Positions 38,945 to 52,723 of a stretch of DNA of 64,000 nucleotides are shown here, piece by piece. Position 1 is the stretch's first letter, and each line of letters opens with the position of its first letter. Under the pieces are notes generated by a model. That model was not told the DNA's origin and searched no databases. It was given only the letters and a program-made list of their open reading frames with translations. Made by a program: the position numbers and the translations under genes. Source of the DNA: Prosopocoilus inquinatus (lineage: Eukaryota > Arthropoda > Insecta > Coleoptera > Lucanidae); NCBI GenBank assembly GCA_036172665.1, contig CM069870.1:44350001-44414000 (forward strand), in the 5' to 3' direction.

Positions 38945-41405
38945 CTGATGTGAGATACAAAGTTTTTGGACGCAGCAGGAGCTGGAAATAGTTTTAAACG
39001 AAACAACACGTATTACCGTTGTTCCTGTGCTGTATCTAATCGATCCTTACTCATATATGATGTTATTTGGCGTTTCGATGGACTCCAGTAACTCTGATGT
39101 GAGATACGACGTTTTCGGACGCAGCAGAAGCTGGAAATAGTTTTAAACGAAACAACACGTATTAGCGTTGTTCCTGTGATGTACCTAATCGATCCTTACT
39201 CATCTATCATGTTATTTGACGTTTCGATGGACTCCAGTAACTCTAATGTGAGATACGAAATTTTCGGAAGCAGCAGAAGCTGGAAATAGTTTTAAACGAA
39301 ACAACACGCATTAGCGTTGTTCCTGTGATGTATCTAATCGATCCTTACTCATCTATCATGTTATTTGACGTTTCGATGGACTCCAGTAACTCTAATGTGA
39401 GAAACGAAATTTTCGGTCGCAGCAGAAGCTGGAAATAGTTTTAAACGAAACAACACGCATTAGCGTTGTTCCTGTGATGTATCTAATCGATCCTTACTTA
39501 TCTATCATGTTATTTGACGTTTGGATGGACTCCAGTAAGTCTGATGTGAGATACAAAGTTTTTGGACGCAGCAGGAGCTGGAAATAGTTTTAAACGAAAC
39601 AACACGTATTACCGTTGTTCCTGTGCTGTATCTAATCGATCCTTACTCATCTATCATGTTATTTGACGTTTGGATGGACTCCAGTAAGTCTGATGTAAGA
39701 TACAAAGTTTTTGGACGCAGCAGGAGCTGGAAATAGTTTTAAACGAAACAACACGTATTAGCGTTGTTCCTGTGCTGTATCTAATCGATCCTTACTCATA
39801 TATCATGTTATTTGGCGTTTCGATGGACTCCAGTAGCTCTGATGTGAGATACGACGTTTTCGGACGCAGCAGAAGCTGGAAATAGTTTTAAACGAAACAA
39901 CACGTATTAGCGTTGTTCCTGTGATGTACCTAATCGATCCTTACTCATCTATCATGTTATTTGACGTTTCGATGGACTCCAGTAACTCTAATGTGGGATA
40001 CGAAATTTTCGGACGCAGCAGAAGCTGGAAATAGTTTTAAACGAAACAACACGTATCAGCGTTGTTCCTGTGATGTATCTAATCGATCCTTACTCATCTA
40101 TCATGTTATTTGACGTTTCGATAGACTCCAGTAACTCTAATGTGAGATACGAAATTTTCGGACGCAGCAGAAGCTGGAAATAGTTTTAAACCAAACAACA
40201 CGCATTAGCGTTGTTCCTGTGATGTATCTAATCGATCCTTACTTATCTATCATGTTATTTGACGTTTGGATGGACTCCAGTAACCCTGACGTGAGATACG
40301 AAGTTCTCGGACGCAGCAGAAGCTGGAAATAGTTTTAAACGAAACAACACGTATTAGCGTTGTTCCTGTGATGTATCTAATCGATCCTAACTCATCTATC
40401 ATGTTATTTGACGTTTGGATGGACTCCAGTAACTCTGATGTGAGATACAAAGTTTTTGGACTCAGCAGAAGCTGGAAATAGTTCTGAACGAAACAACACG
40501 TATTAGCGTTGTTCCTGTGATGTATCTAATCGATCCTTACTCATCTATCATGTTATTTGACGTTTGGATGGACTCCAGTAACTCTGATGTGAGATACAAA
40601 GTTTTTGGACGCAGCAGAAGCTGGAAATAGTTTTGAACGAAACAACACGTATTAGCGTTGTTACTGTGATGTATCTAATCGATCCTTACTTATCTATCAT
40701 GTTATTTGACGTTTGGATGGACTCCAGTAAGTCTGATGTGAGATACAAAGTTTTTGGACGCAGCAGGAGCTGGAAATAGTTTTAAACGAAACAACACGTA
40801 TTAGCGTTGTTCCTGTGCTGTATCTAATCGATCCTTACTCATATATCATGTTATTTGGCGTTTCGATGGACTCCAGTAGCTCTGATGTGAGATACGACGT
40901 TTTCGGACGCAGCAGAAGCTGGAAATAGTTTTAAACGAAACAACACGTATTAGTGTTGTTCCTGTGATGTACCTAATCGATCCTTACTCATCTATCATGT
41001 TATTTGACGTTTCGATGCACTCCAGTAACTCTAATGTGAGATACGAAATTTTCGGACGCAGCAGAAGCTGGAAATAGTTTTAAACGAAACAACACGCATT
41101 AGCGTTGTTCCTGTGATGTATCTAATCGATCCTTACTCATCTATCATGTTATTTGACGTTTCGATGGACTCCAGTAACTCTAATGTGAGAAACGAAATTT
41201 TCGGACGCAGCAGAAGCTGGAAATAGTTTTAAACGAAACAACACGCATTAGCGTTGTTCCTGTGATGTATCTAATCGATCCTTACTTATCTATCATGTTA
41301 TTTGACTTTTGGATGGACTCCAGTAACCCTGACGTGAGATACGAAGTTCTCGGACGCAGCAGAACCTGGAAATAGTTTTAAACGAAACAACACGCATTAG
41401 CGTTG
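38945..41405. repeat. 2.45-kb block, copy 2 (105-monomer offset)
   Basis: This is the partner of 23300-25760. Private changes include TTTAAACCAAAC near 40187, GGACTCAGC near 40459 and CATATATGATG near 39054. Confidence 0.8.
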
Positions 41406-41899
41406 TTCCTGTGATGTATCTAATCGATCCTTACTCATCTATCATGTTATTTGGCGTTTCGATGTACTCCAGTAACTTTGATGGGAGATACGAAGTTCTC
41501 GGACGCAGCTGAAGCTGGAAATAGTTTTAAATGAAAAAACACGTATTAGCGTTGTTCCTGTGATGTATTTAAACGATCCTTACTTATCTAACATGTTATT
41601 TGACGTTTGGATGGACTCCAGTAAGTCTGATGTGAGATACAAAGTTCTTGGACGCAGCAGGAGCTGGAAATAGTTTTGAACGAAACAACACGTATTAGCG
41701 TTGTTCCTGTGCTGTATCTAATCGATCCTTACTCATATATCATGTTATTTGGCGTTTCGATGGACTCCAGTAGCTCTGATGTGAGATACGACGTTTTCGG
41801 ACGCAGCAGAAGCTGGAAATAGTTTTAAACGAAACAACACGTATCAGCGTTGTTCCTGTGATGTATCTAATCGATCCTTACTCATCTATCATGTTATTT

Positions 41900-43200
41900 G
41901 ACGTTTGGATGGACTCCAGTAAGTCTGATGTGAGATACAAGGTTTTTGGACGCAGCAGGAGCTGGAAATAGTTTTAAACGAAACAACACGTATTAGCGTT
42001 GTTCCTGTGATGTATCTAATCGATCCTTACTCATCTATCATGTTATTTGACGTTTGGATGGACTCCAGTAACTCTGATGTGAGATACAAAGTTTTTGGAC
42101 GCAGCAGAAGCTGGAAATAGTTTTGAACGAAACAACACGTATTAGCGTTGTTCCTGTGATGTATCTAATCGATCCTTACTCATCTATCATGTTATTTGAC
42201 GTTTGGATGGACTCCAGTAACTCTGATGTGAGATACAAAGTTTTTGGACGCAGCAGAAGCTGGAAATAGTTTTGAACGAAACAACACGTATTAGCGTTGT
42301 TACTGTGATGTATCTAATCGATCCTTACTTATCTATCATGTTATTTGACGTTTGGATGGACTCCAGTAAGTCTGATGTGAGATACAAAGTTTTTGGACGC
42401 AGCAGGAGCTGGAAATAGTTTTAAACGAAACAACACGTATTAGCGTTGTTCCTGTGCTGTATCTAATCGATCCTTACTCATATATCATGTTATTTGGCGT
42501 TTCGATGGACTCCAGTAGCTCTGATGTGAGATACGACGTTTTCGGACGCAGCAGAAGCTGGAAATAGTTTTAAACGAAACAACACGTATTAGCGTTGTTC
42601 CTGTGATGTACCTAATCGATCCTTACTCATCTATCATGTTATTTGACGTTTCGATGCACTCCAGTAACTCTAATGTGAGATACGAAATTTTCGGACGCAG
42701 CAGAAGCTGGAAATAGTTTTGAACGAAACAACACGCATTAGCGTTGTTCCTGTGATGTATCTAATCGATCCTTACTCATCTATCATGTTATTTGACGTTT
42801 CGATGGACTCCAGTAACTCTAATGTGAGAAACGAAATTTTCGGACGCAGCAGAAGCTGGAAATAGTTTTAAACGAAACAACACGCATTAGCGTTGTTCCT
42901 GTGATGTATCTAATCGATCCTTACTTATCTATCATGTTATTTGACGTTTGGATGGACTTCAGTAACCCTGACGTGAGATACGAAGTTCTCGGACGCAGCA
43001 GAACCTGGAAATAGTTTTAAACGAAACAACACGCATTAGCGTTGTTCCTGTGATGTATCTAATCGATCCTTACTCATCTATCATGTTATTTGGCGTTTCG
43101 ATGGACTCCAGTAACTTTGATGGGAGATACGAAGTTCTCGGACGCAGCTGAAGCTGGAAATAGTTTTAAATGAAACAACAAGTATTAGCGTTGTTCCTGT
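41900..43200. repeat. Block shared with the 34-monomer HOR
   Basis: About 1.3 kb match 52608-53908 and 57668-58968. The shared marks are ACAAGGTTTTTGG, CGATGCACTCC, GGACTTCAGTAACCC (42955 and 53663), GATGGGAG and AACAACAAGTATT. The offset of 10,708 bases equals 72 monomers minus the 20 deleted bases in between. Confidence 0.82.
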
Positions 43201-43930
43201 GATGTATCTAAACGATCCTTACTTATGTAACATGTTATTTGACGTTTGGATGGACTCCAGTAAGTCTGATGTGAGATACAAAGTTCTTGGACGCAGCAGG
43301 AGCTGGAAATAGTTTTAAACGAAACAACACGTATTAGCGTTGTTCCTGTGCTGTATCTAATCGATCCTTACTCATATATCATGTTATTTGGCGTTTCGAT
43401 GGACTCCAGTAACTTTGATGTGAGATACGAAGTTCTTGGACGCAGCTGAAGCTGGAAATAGTTTTAAATGAAACAACACGTATTAGTGTTGTTCCTGTGA
43501 TGTATCTAAACGATCCTTACTTATCTAACATGTTATTTGACGTTTGGATGGACTCCAGTAAGTCTGATGTGAGATACAAAGTTTTTGGACGCAGCAGGAG
43601 CTGGAAATAGTTTTAAACGAAACAACACGCATTAGCGTTGTTCCTGTGATGTATCTAATCGATCCTTACTCATCTATCATGTTATTTGACGTTTGGATGG
43701 ACTCCAGTAACTCTGATGTGAGATACAAAGTTTTTGGACGCAGCAGAAGCTGGAAATAGTTTTGAACGAAACAACACGTATTAGCGTTGTTCCTGTGATG
43801 TATCTAATCGATCCTTACTTAGCTACTATGTTATTTGACGTTTCGATGGACTCCAGTAACTCTAATGTGAGATACGAAATTTTCGGACGCAGCAGAAGCT
43901 GGAAATAGTTTTAAACGAAACAACACGCAT
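43060..43930. repeat. Block with TTATGTAAC mark, copy 1
   Basis: About 870 bases match 48857-49727, including the private CTTATGTAACATG (about 43223 and 49020). The offset of 5,797 bases equals 39 monomers minus 14 deleted bases. Confidence 0.82.
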
Positions 43931-44101
43931 TAGCGTTGTTCCTGTGATGTATCTAATCGATCCTTACTCATCTATCATGTTATTTGGCGTTTCGATGGAC
44001 TCCAGTAACTTTGATGTGAGATACGAAGTTCTCGGACGCAGCTGAAGCTGGAAATAGTTTTAAATGAAACAACACGTATTAGCGTTGTTCCTGTGATGTA
44101 T

Positions 44102-45060
44102 CTAAACGATCCTTACTTATCTAACATGTTACTTGACGTTTGGATGGACTCCAGTAAGTCTGATGTGAGATACAAAGTTTTTGGACGCAGCAGGAGCTGG
44201 AAATAGTTTTAAACGAAACAGCACGCATTAGCGTTGTTCCTGTGATGTATCTAATCGATCCTTACTCATCTATCATGTTATTTGACGTTTCGATGGACTC
44301 CAGTAACTCTAATGTGAGAAACGAAATTTTCGGACGCAGCAGAAGCTGGAAATAGTTTTAAACGAAACAACACGCATTAGCGTTGTTCCTGTGCTGTATC
44401 TAATCGATCCTTACTCACATATCATGTTATTTTGCGTTTCGATGGACTCCAGTAACTTTGATGTGAGATACCAAGTTCTCGGACGCAGCTGAAGCTGGAA
44501 ATAGTTTTAAACGAAACAACACGCATTAGCGTTGTTCCTGTGATGTATCTAATCGATCCTTACTTAGCTACTATGTTATTTGACGTTTCGATGGACTCCA
44601 GTAACTCTAATGTGAGATAAGAAATTTTCGGACGCAGCAGAAGCTGGAAATAGTTTTAAATGAAACAACACGTATTAGCGTTGTTCCTGTGATGTATCTA
44701 ATCGATCCTTACTCATATATCATGTTATTTGGCGTTTCGATGGACTCCAGTAACTTTGATGTGAGATACGAAGTTCTTGGACGCAGCTGAAGCTGGAAAT
44801 AGTTTTAAATGAAACAACACGTATTAGTGTTGTTCCTGTGATGTATCTAAACGATCCTTACTTATCTAACATGTTATTTGACGTTTGGATGGACTCCAGT
44901 AAGTCTGATGTGAGATACAAAGTTTTTGGACGCAGCAGGAGCTGGAAATAGTTTTAAACGAAACAACACGTATTAGCGTTGTTCTGTATCTAATCGATCC
45001 TTACTCATATATCTTGTTATTTGGCGTTTCGATGGACTCCAGTAGCTCTGATGTGAGATA
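44102..45060. repeat. Deletion cassette, copy 1 (C E B E B C D)
   Basis: The monomer order is C(TTACTTGACG), E, B(CACATATC, TTTTGCG), E(TTAGCTACTATG, AGATAAGAAA), B(GTTCTTGG), C with the 6-base deletion, and D. The same cassette recurs at 47374-48360 and, with a changed first monomer, at 50048-50935 and 55108-55995. Confidence 0.85.
44847..44989 (+). repeat. 143-bp monomer with 6-bp deletion, copy 1
   Basis: The end reads GTTGTTCTGTATC instead of GTTGTTCCTGTGCTGTATC, a loss of six bases in the CCTGTGCTGT stretch just before the next start. Confidence 0.93.
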
Positions 45061-45734
45061 CGACGTTTTCGGACGCAGCAGAAGCTGGAAATAGTTTTGA
45101 ACGAAACAACACGTATTAGCGTTGTTCCTGTGATGTATCTAATCGATCCTTACTCATCTATCATGTTATTTGACGTTTGGATGGACTCCAGTAACTCTGA
45201 TGTGAGATACAAAGTTTTTGGACGCAGCAGAAGCTGGAAATAGTTTTGAACGAAACAACACGTATTAGCGTTGTTACTGTGATGTATCTAATCGATCCTT
45301 ACTTATCTATCATGTTATTTGACGTTTGGATGTACTCCAGTAAGTCTGATGTGAGATACAAAGTTTTTGGACGCAGCAGGAGCTGGAAATAGTTTTAAAC
45401 GAAACAACACGTATTAGCGTTGTTCCTGTGATGTATCTAATCGATCCTTACTCATCTATCATGTTATTTGACGTTTGGATGGACTCCAGTAACTCTGATG
45501 TGAGATACAAAGTTTTTGGACGCAGCAGAAGCTGGAAATAGTTTTGAACGAAACAACACGTATTAGCGTTGTTCCTGTGATGTATCTAATCGATCCTTAC
45601 TCATCTATCATGTTATTTGACGTTTGGATGGACTCCAGTAACTCTGATGTGAGATACAAAGTTTTTGGACGCAGCAGAAGCTGGAAATAGTTTTGAACGA
45701 AACAACACGTATTAGCGTTGTTACTGTGATGTAT

Positions 45735-46628
45735 CTAATCGATCCTTACTTATCTATCATGTTATTTGACGTTTGGATGGACTCCAGTAAGTCTGATGTG
45801 AGATACAAAGTTTTTGGACGCAGCAGGAGCTGGAAATAGTTTTAAACGAAACAACACGTATTAGCGTTGTTCCTGTGCTGTATCTAATCGATCCTTACTC
45901 ATATATCATGTTATTTGGCGTTTCGATGGACTCCAGTAGCTCTGATGTGAGATACGACGTTTTCGGACGCAGCAGAAGCTGGAAATAGTTTTAAACGAAA
46001 CAACACGTATTAGCGTTGTTCCTGTGATGTACCTAATCGATCCTTACTCATCTATCATGTTATTTGACGTTTGGATGGACTCCAGTAACCCTGACGTGAG
46101 ATACAAGGTTTTTGGACGCAGCAGGAGCTGGAAATAGTTTTAAACGAAACAACACGTATTAGCGTTGTTCCTGTGCTGTATCTAATCGATCCTTACTCAT
46201 ATATCATGTTATTTGGCGTTTCGATGGACTCCAGTAGCTCTGATATGAGATACGACGTTTTCGGACGCAGCAGAAGCTGGAAATAGTTTTAAACGAAACA
46301 ACACGTATTAGCGTTGTTCCTGTGATGTATCTAATCGATCCTTACTCATCTATCATGTTATTTGACGTTTGGATGGACTCCAGTAACCCTGACGTGAGAT
46401 ACGAAGTTCTCGAACGCAGCAGAAGCTGGAAATAGTTTTAAACGAAACAACACGCATTAGCGTTGTTCCTGTGATGTATCTAATCGATCCTTACTTATCT
46501 ATCATGTTATTTGACGTTTGGATGGACTCCAGTAAGTCTGATGTGAGATACAAGGTTTTTGGACGCAGCAGGAGCTGGAAATAGTTTTAAACGAAACAAC
46601 ACGTATTAGCGTTGTTCCTGTGATGTAT
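45735..46628. repeat. 6-monomer HOR, copy 1 (894 bp)
   Basis: The order is C D F/C D F C. The third monomer is a chimera with AACCCTGACG followed by ACAAGGTTTTTGG, and the fourth has the private GATATGAG. All recur 894 bases later. Confidence 0.85.
46033..46181 (+). repeat. Chimeric F/C monomer
   Basis: It follows a TACC junction. The front half reads TTTGACGTTTGG with AACCCTGACG (class F) and the back half ACAAGGTTTTTGG with CAGGAGC (class C). It is duplicated at 46927-47075. Confidence 0.75.
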
Positions 46629-47312
46629 CTAATCGATCCTTACTCATCTATCATGTTATTTGACGTTTGGATGGACTCCAGTAAGTCTGATGTGAGATAC
46701 AAAGTTTTTGGACGCAGCAGGAGCTGGAAATAGTTTTAAACGAAACAACACGTATTAGCGTTGTTCCTGTGCTGTATCTAATCGATCCTTACTCATATAT
46801 CATGTTATTTGGCGTTTCGATGGACTCCAGTAGCTCTGATGTGAGATACGACGTTTTCGGACGCAGCAGAAGCTGGAAATAGTTTTAAACGAAACAACAC
46901 GTATTAGCGTTGTTCCTGTGATGTACCTAATCGATCCTTACTCATCTATCATGTTATTTGACGTTTGGATGGACTCCAGTAACCCTGACGTGAGATACAA
47001 GGTTTTTGGACGCAGCAGGAGCTGGAAATAGTTTTAAACGAAACAACACGTATTAGCGTTGTTCCTGTGCTGTATCTAATCGATCCTTACTCATATATCA
47101 TGTTATTTGGCGTTTCGATGGACTCCAGTAGCTCTGATATGAGATACGACGTTTTCGGACGCAGCAGAAGCTGGAAATAGTTTTAAACGAAACAACACGT
47201 ATTAGCGTTGTTCCTGTGATGTATCTAATCGATCCTTACTCATCTATCATGTTATTTGACGTTTGGATGGACTCCAGTAACCCTGACGTGAGATACGAAG
47301 TTCTCGGACGCA
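46629..47312. repeat. 6-monomer HOR, copy 2, incomplete
   Basis: This repeats C D F/C D and the front of F. It then switches near 47312 into a B-class back half (CAGCTGAAG) that leads into the deletion cassette. Confidence 0.83.
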
Positions 47313-47373
47313 GCTGAAGCTGGAAATAGTTTTAAATGAAACAACACGTATTAGCGTTGTTCCTGTGATGTAT

Positions 47374-47520
47374 CTAAACGATCCTTACTTATCTAACATG
47401 TTACTTGACGTTTGGATGGACTCCAGTAAGTCTGATGTGAGATACAGTTTTTGGACGCAGCAGGAGCTGGAAATAGTTTTAAACGAAACAGCACGCATTA
47501 GCGTTGTTCCTGTGATGTAT
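47374..47520 (+). repeat. 147-bp monomer with 2-bp deletion
   Basis: The sequence reads GATACAGTTTTTGG instead of GATACAAAGTTTTTGG. A 147-base length is divisible by 3, so the frame is kept into the next monomer. This produces the chance 86-codon frame at 47365-47625 on this strand. Confidence 0.93.
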
Positions 47521-48116
47521 CTAATCGATCCTTACTCATCTATCATGTTATTTGACGTTTCGATGGACTCCAGTAACTCTAATGTGAGAAACGAAATTTT
47601 CGGACGCAGCAGAAGCTGGAAATAGTTTTAAACGAAACAACACGCATTAGCGTTGTTCCTGTGCTGTATCTAATCGATCCTTACTCACGTATCATGTTAT
47701 TTTGCGTTTCGATGGACTCCAGTAACTTTGATGTGAGATACCAAGTTCTCGGACGCAGCTGAAGCTGGAAATAGTTTTAAACGAAACAACACGCATTAGC
47801 GTTGTTCCTGTGATGTATCTAATCGATCCTTACTTAGCTACTATGTTATTTGACGTTTCGATGGACTCCAGTAACTCTAATGTGAGATAAGAAATTTTCG
47901 GACGCAGCAGAAGCTGGAAATAGTTTTAAATGAAACAACACGTATTAGCGTTGTTCCTGTGATGTATCTAATCGATCCTTACTCATATATCATGTTATTT
48001 GGCGTTTCGATGGACTCCAGTAACTTTGATGTGAGATACGAAGTTCTTGGACGCAGCTGAAGCTGGAAATAGTTTTAAATGAAACAACACGTATTAGTGT
48101 TGTTCCTGTGATGTAT

Positions 48117-48259
48117 CTAAACGATCCTTACTTATCTAACATGTTATTTGACGTTTGGATGGACTCCAGTAAGTCTGATGTGAGATACAAAGTTTTTGGA
48201 CGCAGCAGGAGCTGGAAATAGTTTTAAACGAAACAACACGTATTAGCGTTGTTCTGTAT
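48117..48259 (+). repeat. 143-bp monomer with 6-bp deletion, copy 2
   Basis: The same deletion as at 44847-44989, with the same neighbours on both sides, so it was copied together with the cassette. Confidence 0.93.
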
Positions 48260-48856
48260 CTAATCGATCCTTACTCATATATCTTGTTACTTGGCGTTTC
48301 GATGGACTCCAGTAGCTCTGATGTGAGATACGACGTTTTCGGACGCAGCAGAAGCTGGAAATAGTTTTAAACGAAACAACACGTATTAGCGTTGTTCCTG
48401 TGATGTACCTAATCGATCCTTACTCATCTATCATGTTATTTGACGTTTCGATGGACTCCAGTAACTCTAATGTGAGATACGAAATTTTCGGACGCAGCAG
48501 AACCTGGAAATAGTTTTAAACGAAACAAGACGCATTAGTGTTGTTCCTGTGATGTATCTAATCGATCCTTACTCATCTATCATGTTATTTGGCGTTTCGA
48601 TGAACTCCAGTAACTTTGATGTGAGATACGAAGTTCTCGGACGCAGCTGAAGCTGGAAATAGTTTTAAATGAAACAACACGTATTAGCGTTGTTCCTGTG
48701 ATGTATCTAAACGATCCTTACTTATCTAACATGTTATTTGACGTTTGGATGGACTCCAGTAAGTCTGATGTGAGATACCAAGTTTTTGGACGCAGCAGGA
48801 GCTGGAAATAGTTTTAAACGAAACAACACGTATTAGCGTTGTTCCTGTGCTGTATC

Positions 48857-49727
48857 TAATCGATCCTTACTCATATATCATGTTATTTGGCGTTTTGATG
48901 GACTCCAGTAACTTTGATGGGAGATACGAAGTTCTCGGACGCAGCTGAAGCTGGAAATAGTTTTAAATGAAACAACACGTATTAGCGTTGTTCCTGTGAT
49001 GTATCTAAACGATCCTTACTTATGTAACATGTTATTTGACGTTTGGATGGACTCCAGTAAGTCTGATGTGAGATACAAAGTTCTTGGACGCAGCAGGAGC
49101 TGGAAATAGTTTTAAACGAAACAACACGTATTAGCGTTGTTCCTGTGCTGTATCTAATCGATCCTTACTCATATATCATGTTATTTGGCGTTTCGATGGA
49201 CTCCAGTAACTTTGATGTGAGATACGAAGTTCTTGGACGCAGCTGAAGCTGGAAATAGTTTTAAATGAAACAACACGTATTAGTGTTGTTCCTGTGATGT
49301 ATCTAAACGATCCTTACTTATCTAACATGTTATTTGACGTTTGGATGGACTCCAGTAAGTCTGATGTGAGATACAAAGTTTTTGGACGCAGCAGGAGCTG
49401 GAAATAGTTTTAAACGAAACAACACGCATTAGCGTTGTTCCTGTGATGTATCTAATCGATCCTTACTCATCTATCATGTTATTTGACGTTTGGATGGACT
49501 CCAGTAACTCTGATGTGAGATACAAAGTTTTTGGACGCAGCAGAAGCTGGAAATAGTTTTGAACGAAACAACACGTATTAGCGTTGTTCCTGTGATGTAT
49601 CTAATCGATCCTTACTTAGCTACTATGTTATTTGACGTTTCGATGGACTCCAGTAACTCTAATGTGAGATACGAAATTTTCGGACGCAGCAGAAGCTGGA
49701 AATAGTTTTAAACGAAACAACACGCAT
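48857..49727. repeat. Block with TTATGTAAC mark, copy 2
   Basis: This is the partner of 43060-43930. A private GGCGTTTTGATGG near 48890 separates the copies. Confidence 0.82.
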
Positions 49728-50047
49728 TAGCGTTGTTCCTGTGATGTACCTAATCGATCCTTACTCATCTATCATGTTATTTGACGTTTCGATGGACTCC
49801 AGTAACTCTAATGTGAGATACGAAATTTTCGGACGCAGCAGAACCTGGAAATAGTTTTAAACGAAACAACACGCATTAGTGTTGTTCCTGTGATGTATCT
49901 AATCGATCCTTACTCATCTATCATGTTATTTGGCGTTTCGATGAACTCCAGTAACTTTGATGTGAGATACGAAGTTCTCGGACGCAGCTGAAGCTGGAAA
50001 TAGTTTTAAATGAAACAACACGTATTAGCGTTGTTCCTGTGATGTAT

Positions 50048-50196
50048 CTAAACGATCCTTACTTATCTAACATGTTATTTGACGTTTGGATGGACTCCAG
50101 TAACTCTAATGTGAGAAACGAAATTTTCGGACGCAGCAGAAGCTGGAAATAGTTTTAAACGAAACAACACGCATTAGCGTTGTTCCTGTGCTGTAT
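50048..50196 (+). repeat. Chimeric C/E monomer
   Basis: The front is class C (CTAAACGATCC, TTATCTAAC, TTTGACGTTTGG) and the back is class E (AACTCTAATG, AGAAACGAAA). The switch lies within the shared GATGGACTCCAGTA core. An intact equivalent at 44102 followed by E at 44251 suggests the chimera removed exactly one monomer length. It is copied at 55108. Confidence 0.82.
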
Positions 50197-50643
50197 CTAA
50201 TCGATCCTTACTCACATATCATGTTATTTTGCGTTTCGATGGACTCCAGTAACTTTGATGTGAGATACCAAGTTCTCGGACGCAGCTGAAGCTGGAAATA
50301 GTTTTAAACGAAACAACACGCATTAGCGTTGTTCCTGTGATGTATCTAATCGATCCTTACTTAGCTACTATGTTATTTGACGTTTCGATGGACTCCAGTA
50401 ACTCTAATGTGAGATAAGAAATTTTCGGACGCAGCAGAAGCTGGAAATAGTTTTAAATGAAACAACACGTATTAGCGTTGTTCCTGTGATGTATCTAATC
50501 GATCCTTACTCATATATCATGTTATTTGGCGTTTCGATGGACTCCAGTAACTTTGATGTGAGATACGAAGTTCTTGGACGCAGCTGAAGCTGGAAATAGT
50601 TTTAAATGAAACAACACGTATTAGTGTTGTTCCTGTGATGTAT

Positions 50644-50786
50644 CTAAACGATCCTTACTTATCTAACATGTTATTTGACGTTTGGATGGACTCCAGTAAG
50701 TCTGATGTGAGATACAATGTTTTTGGACGCAGCAGGAGCTGGAAATAGTTTTAAACGAAACAACACGTATTAGCGTTGTTCTGTAT
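50644..50786 (+). repeat. 143-bp monomer with 6-bp deletion, copy 3
   Basis: The same deletion, here inside the first 34-monomer HOR. It also has the private ACAATGTTTTTGG shared with copy 4. Confidence 0.93.
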
Positions 50787-52574
50787 CTAATCGATCCTTA
50801 CTCATATATCATGTTATTTGGCGTTTCGATGGACTCCAGTAGCTCTGATGTGAGATACGACGTTTTCGGACGCAGCAGAAGCTGGAAATAGTTTTAAACG
50901 AAACAACACGTATTAGCGTTGTTCCTGTGATGTACCTAATCGATCCTTACTCATCTATCATGTTATTTGACGTTTCGATGGACTCCAGTAACTCTAATGT
51001 GAGATACGAAATTTTCGGACGCAGCAGAACCTGGAAATAGTTTTAAATGAAACAACACGCATTAGTGTTGTTCCTGTGATGTATCTAATCGATCCTTACT
51101 CATCTATCATGTTATTTGGCGTTTCGATGAACTCCAGTAACTTTGATGTGAGATACGAAGTTCTCGGACGCAGCTGAAGCTGGAAATACTTTTAAATGAA
51201 ACAACACGTATTAGCGTTGTTCCTGTGATGTATCTAAACGATCCTTACTTATCTAACATGTTATTTGACGTTTGGATGGACTCCAGTAAGTCTGATGTGA
51301 GATACCAAGTTTTTGGACGCAGCAGGAGCTGGAAATAGTTTTAAACGAAACAACACGTATTAGCGTTGTTCCTGTGCTGTATCTAATCGATCCTTACTCA
51401 TATATCATGTTATTTGGCGTTTCGATGGACTCCAGTAACTTTGATGGGAGATACGAAGTTCTCGGACGCAGCTGAAGCTGGAAATAGTTTTAAATGAAAC
51501 AACACGTATTAGCGTTGTTCCTGTGATGTATCTAAACGATCCTTACTTATCTAACATGTTATTTGACGTTTGGATGGACTCCAGTAAGTCTGATGTGAGA
51601 TACAAAGTTTTTGGACGCAGCAGGAGCTGGAAATAGTTTTAAACGAAACAACACGCATTAGCGTTGTTCCTGTTATGTATCTAATCGATCCTTACTCATC
51701 TATCATGTTATTTGACGTTTGGATGGACTCCAGTAACTCTGATGTGAGATACAAAGTTTTTGGACGCAGCAGAAGCTGGAAATAGTTTTGAACGAAACAA
51801 CACGTATTATCGTTGTTCCTGTGATGTATCTAATCGATCCTTACTCATCTATCATGTTATTTGACGTTTGGATGGACTCCAGTAACCCTGACGTGAGATA
51901 CGATGTTCTCGGACGCAGCAGAAGCTGGAAATAGTTTTAAACGAAACAACACGCATTAGCGTTGTTCCTGTGATGTATCTAATCGATCCTTACTTATCTA
52001 TCATGTTATTTGACGTTTGGATGGGCTCCAGTAAGTCTGATGTGAGATACAAGGTTTTTGGACGCAGCAGGAGCTGGAAATAGTTTTAAACGAAACAACA
52101 CGTATTAGCGTTGTTCCTGTGATGTATCTAATCGATCCTTACTCATCTATCATGTTATTTGACGTTTGGATGGACTCCAGTAACTCTGATGTGAGATACA
52201 AAGTTTTTGGACGCAGCAGAAGCTGGAAATAGTTTTGAACGAAACAACACGTATTAGCGTTGTTCCTGTGATGTATCTAATCGATCCTTACTCATCTATC
52301 ATGTTATTTGACGTTTGGATGGACTCCAGTAACTCTGATGTGAGATACAAAGTTTTTGGACGCAGCAGAAGCTGGAAATAGTTTTGAACGAAACAACACG
52401 TATTAGCGTTGTTCCTGTGATGTATCTAATCGATCCTTACTTATCTATCATGTTATTTGACGTTTGGATGGACTCCAGTAAGTCTGATGTGAGATACAAA
52501 GTTTTTGGACGCAGCAGGAGCTGGAAATAGTTTTAAACGAAACAACACGCATTAGCGTTGTTCCTGTGATGTAT

Positions 52575-52723
52575 CTAATCGATCCTTACTTATCTATCAT
52601 GTTATTTGGCGTTTCGATGGACTCCAGTAAGTCTGATGTGAGATACAAGGTTTTTGGACGCAGCAGGAGCTGGAAATAGTTTTAAACGAAACAACACGTA
52701 TTAGCGTTGTTCCTGTGATGTAT
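52575..52723 (+). repeat. Chimeric D(or B)/C monomer
   Basis: The front reads TTACTTATC with TTTGGCGTTTCG and the back AAGTCTGATG with ACAAGGTTTTTGG and CAGGAGC (class C). The switch again falls in the shared GATGGACTCCAGTA core. It is copied at 57635. Confidence 0.8.

Larger units (their letters stand above)
19000..41400. repeat. Central mosaic domain of multi-monomer blocks
   Basis: Blocks of roughly 1-2.6 kb recur with high identity at offsets of 31, 44, 47, 59 and 105 monomers, in varied adjacency. No single HOR period fits the whole stretch. The main blocks are listed separately. Marker variants first seen here include TACCTAATCG (from about 20,706), CCTAACTC and TTAATTGACG. Confidence 0.75.
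47374..48360. repeat. Deletion cassette, copy 2
   Basis: This is the second copy of the C E B E B C D cassette, 22 monomers after the first. Its first monomer has an extra private 2-base deletion, and its B monomer reads CACGTATC. Confidence 0.85.

Noticed and set aside
47365..47625. 86-codon plus-strand open frame
   Set aside because: It starts at a GTG directly before an ATG and fuses two monomer frames because a 2-base deletion makes one monomer 147 bases, divisible by 3. The equivalent monomers elsewhere stop after 36 codons. It is a chance product of the satellite.
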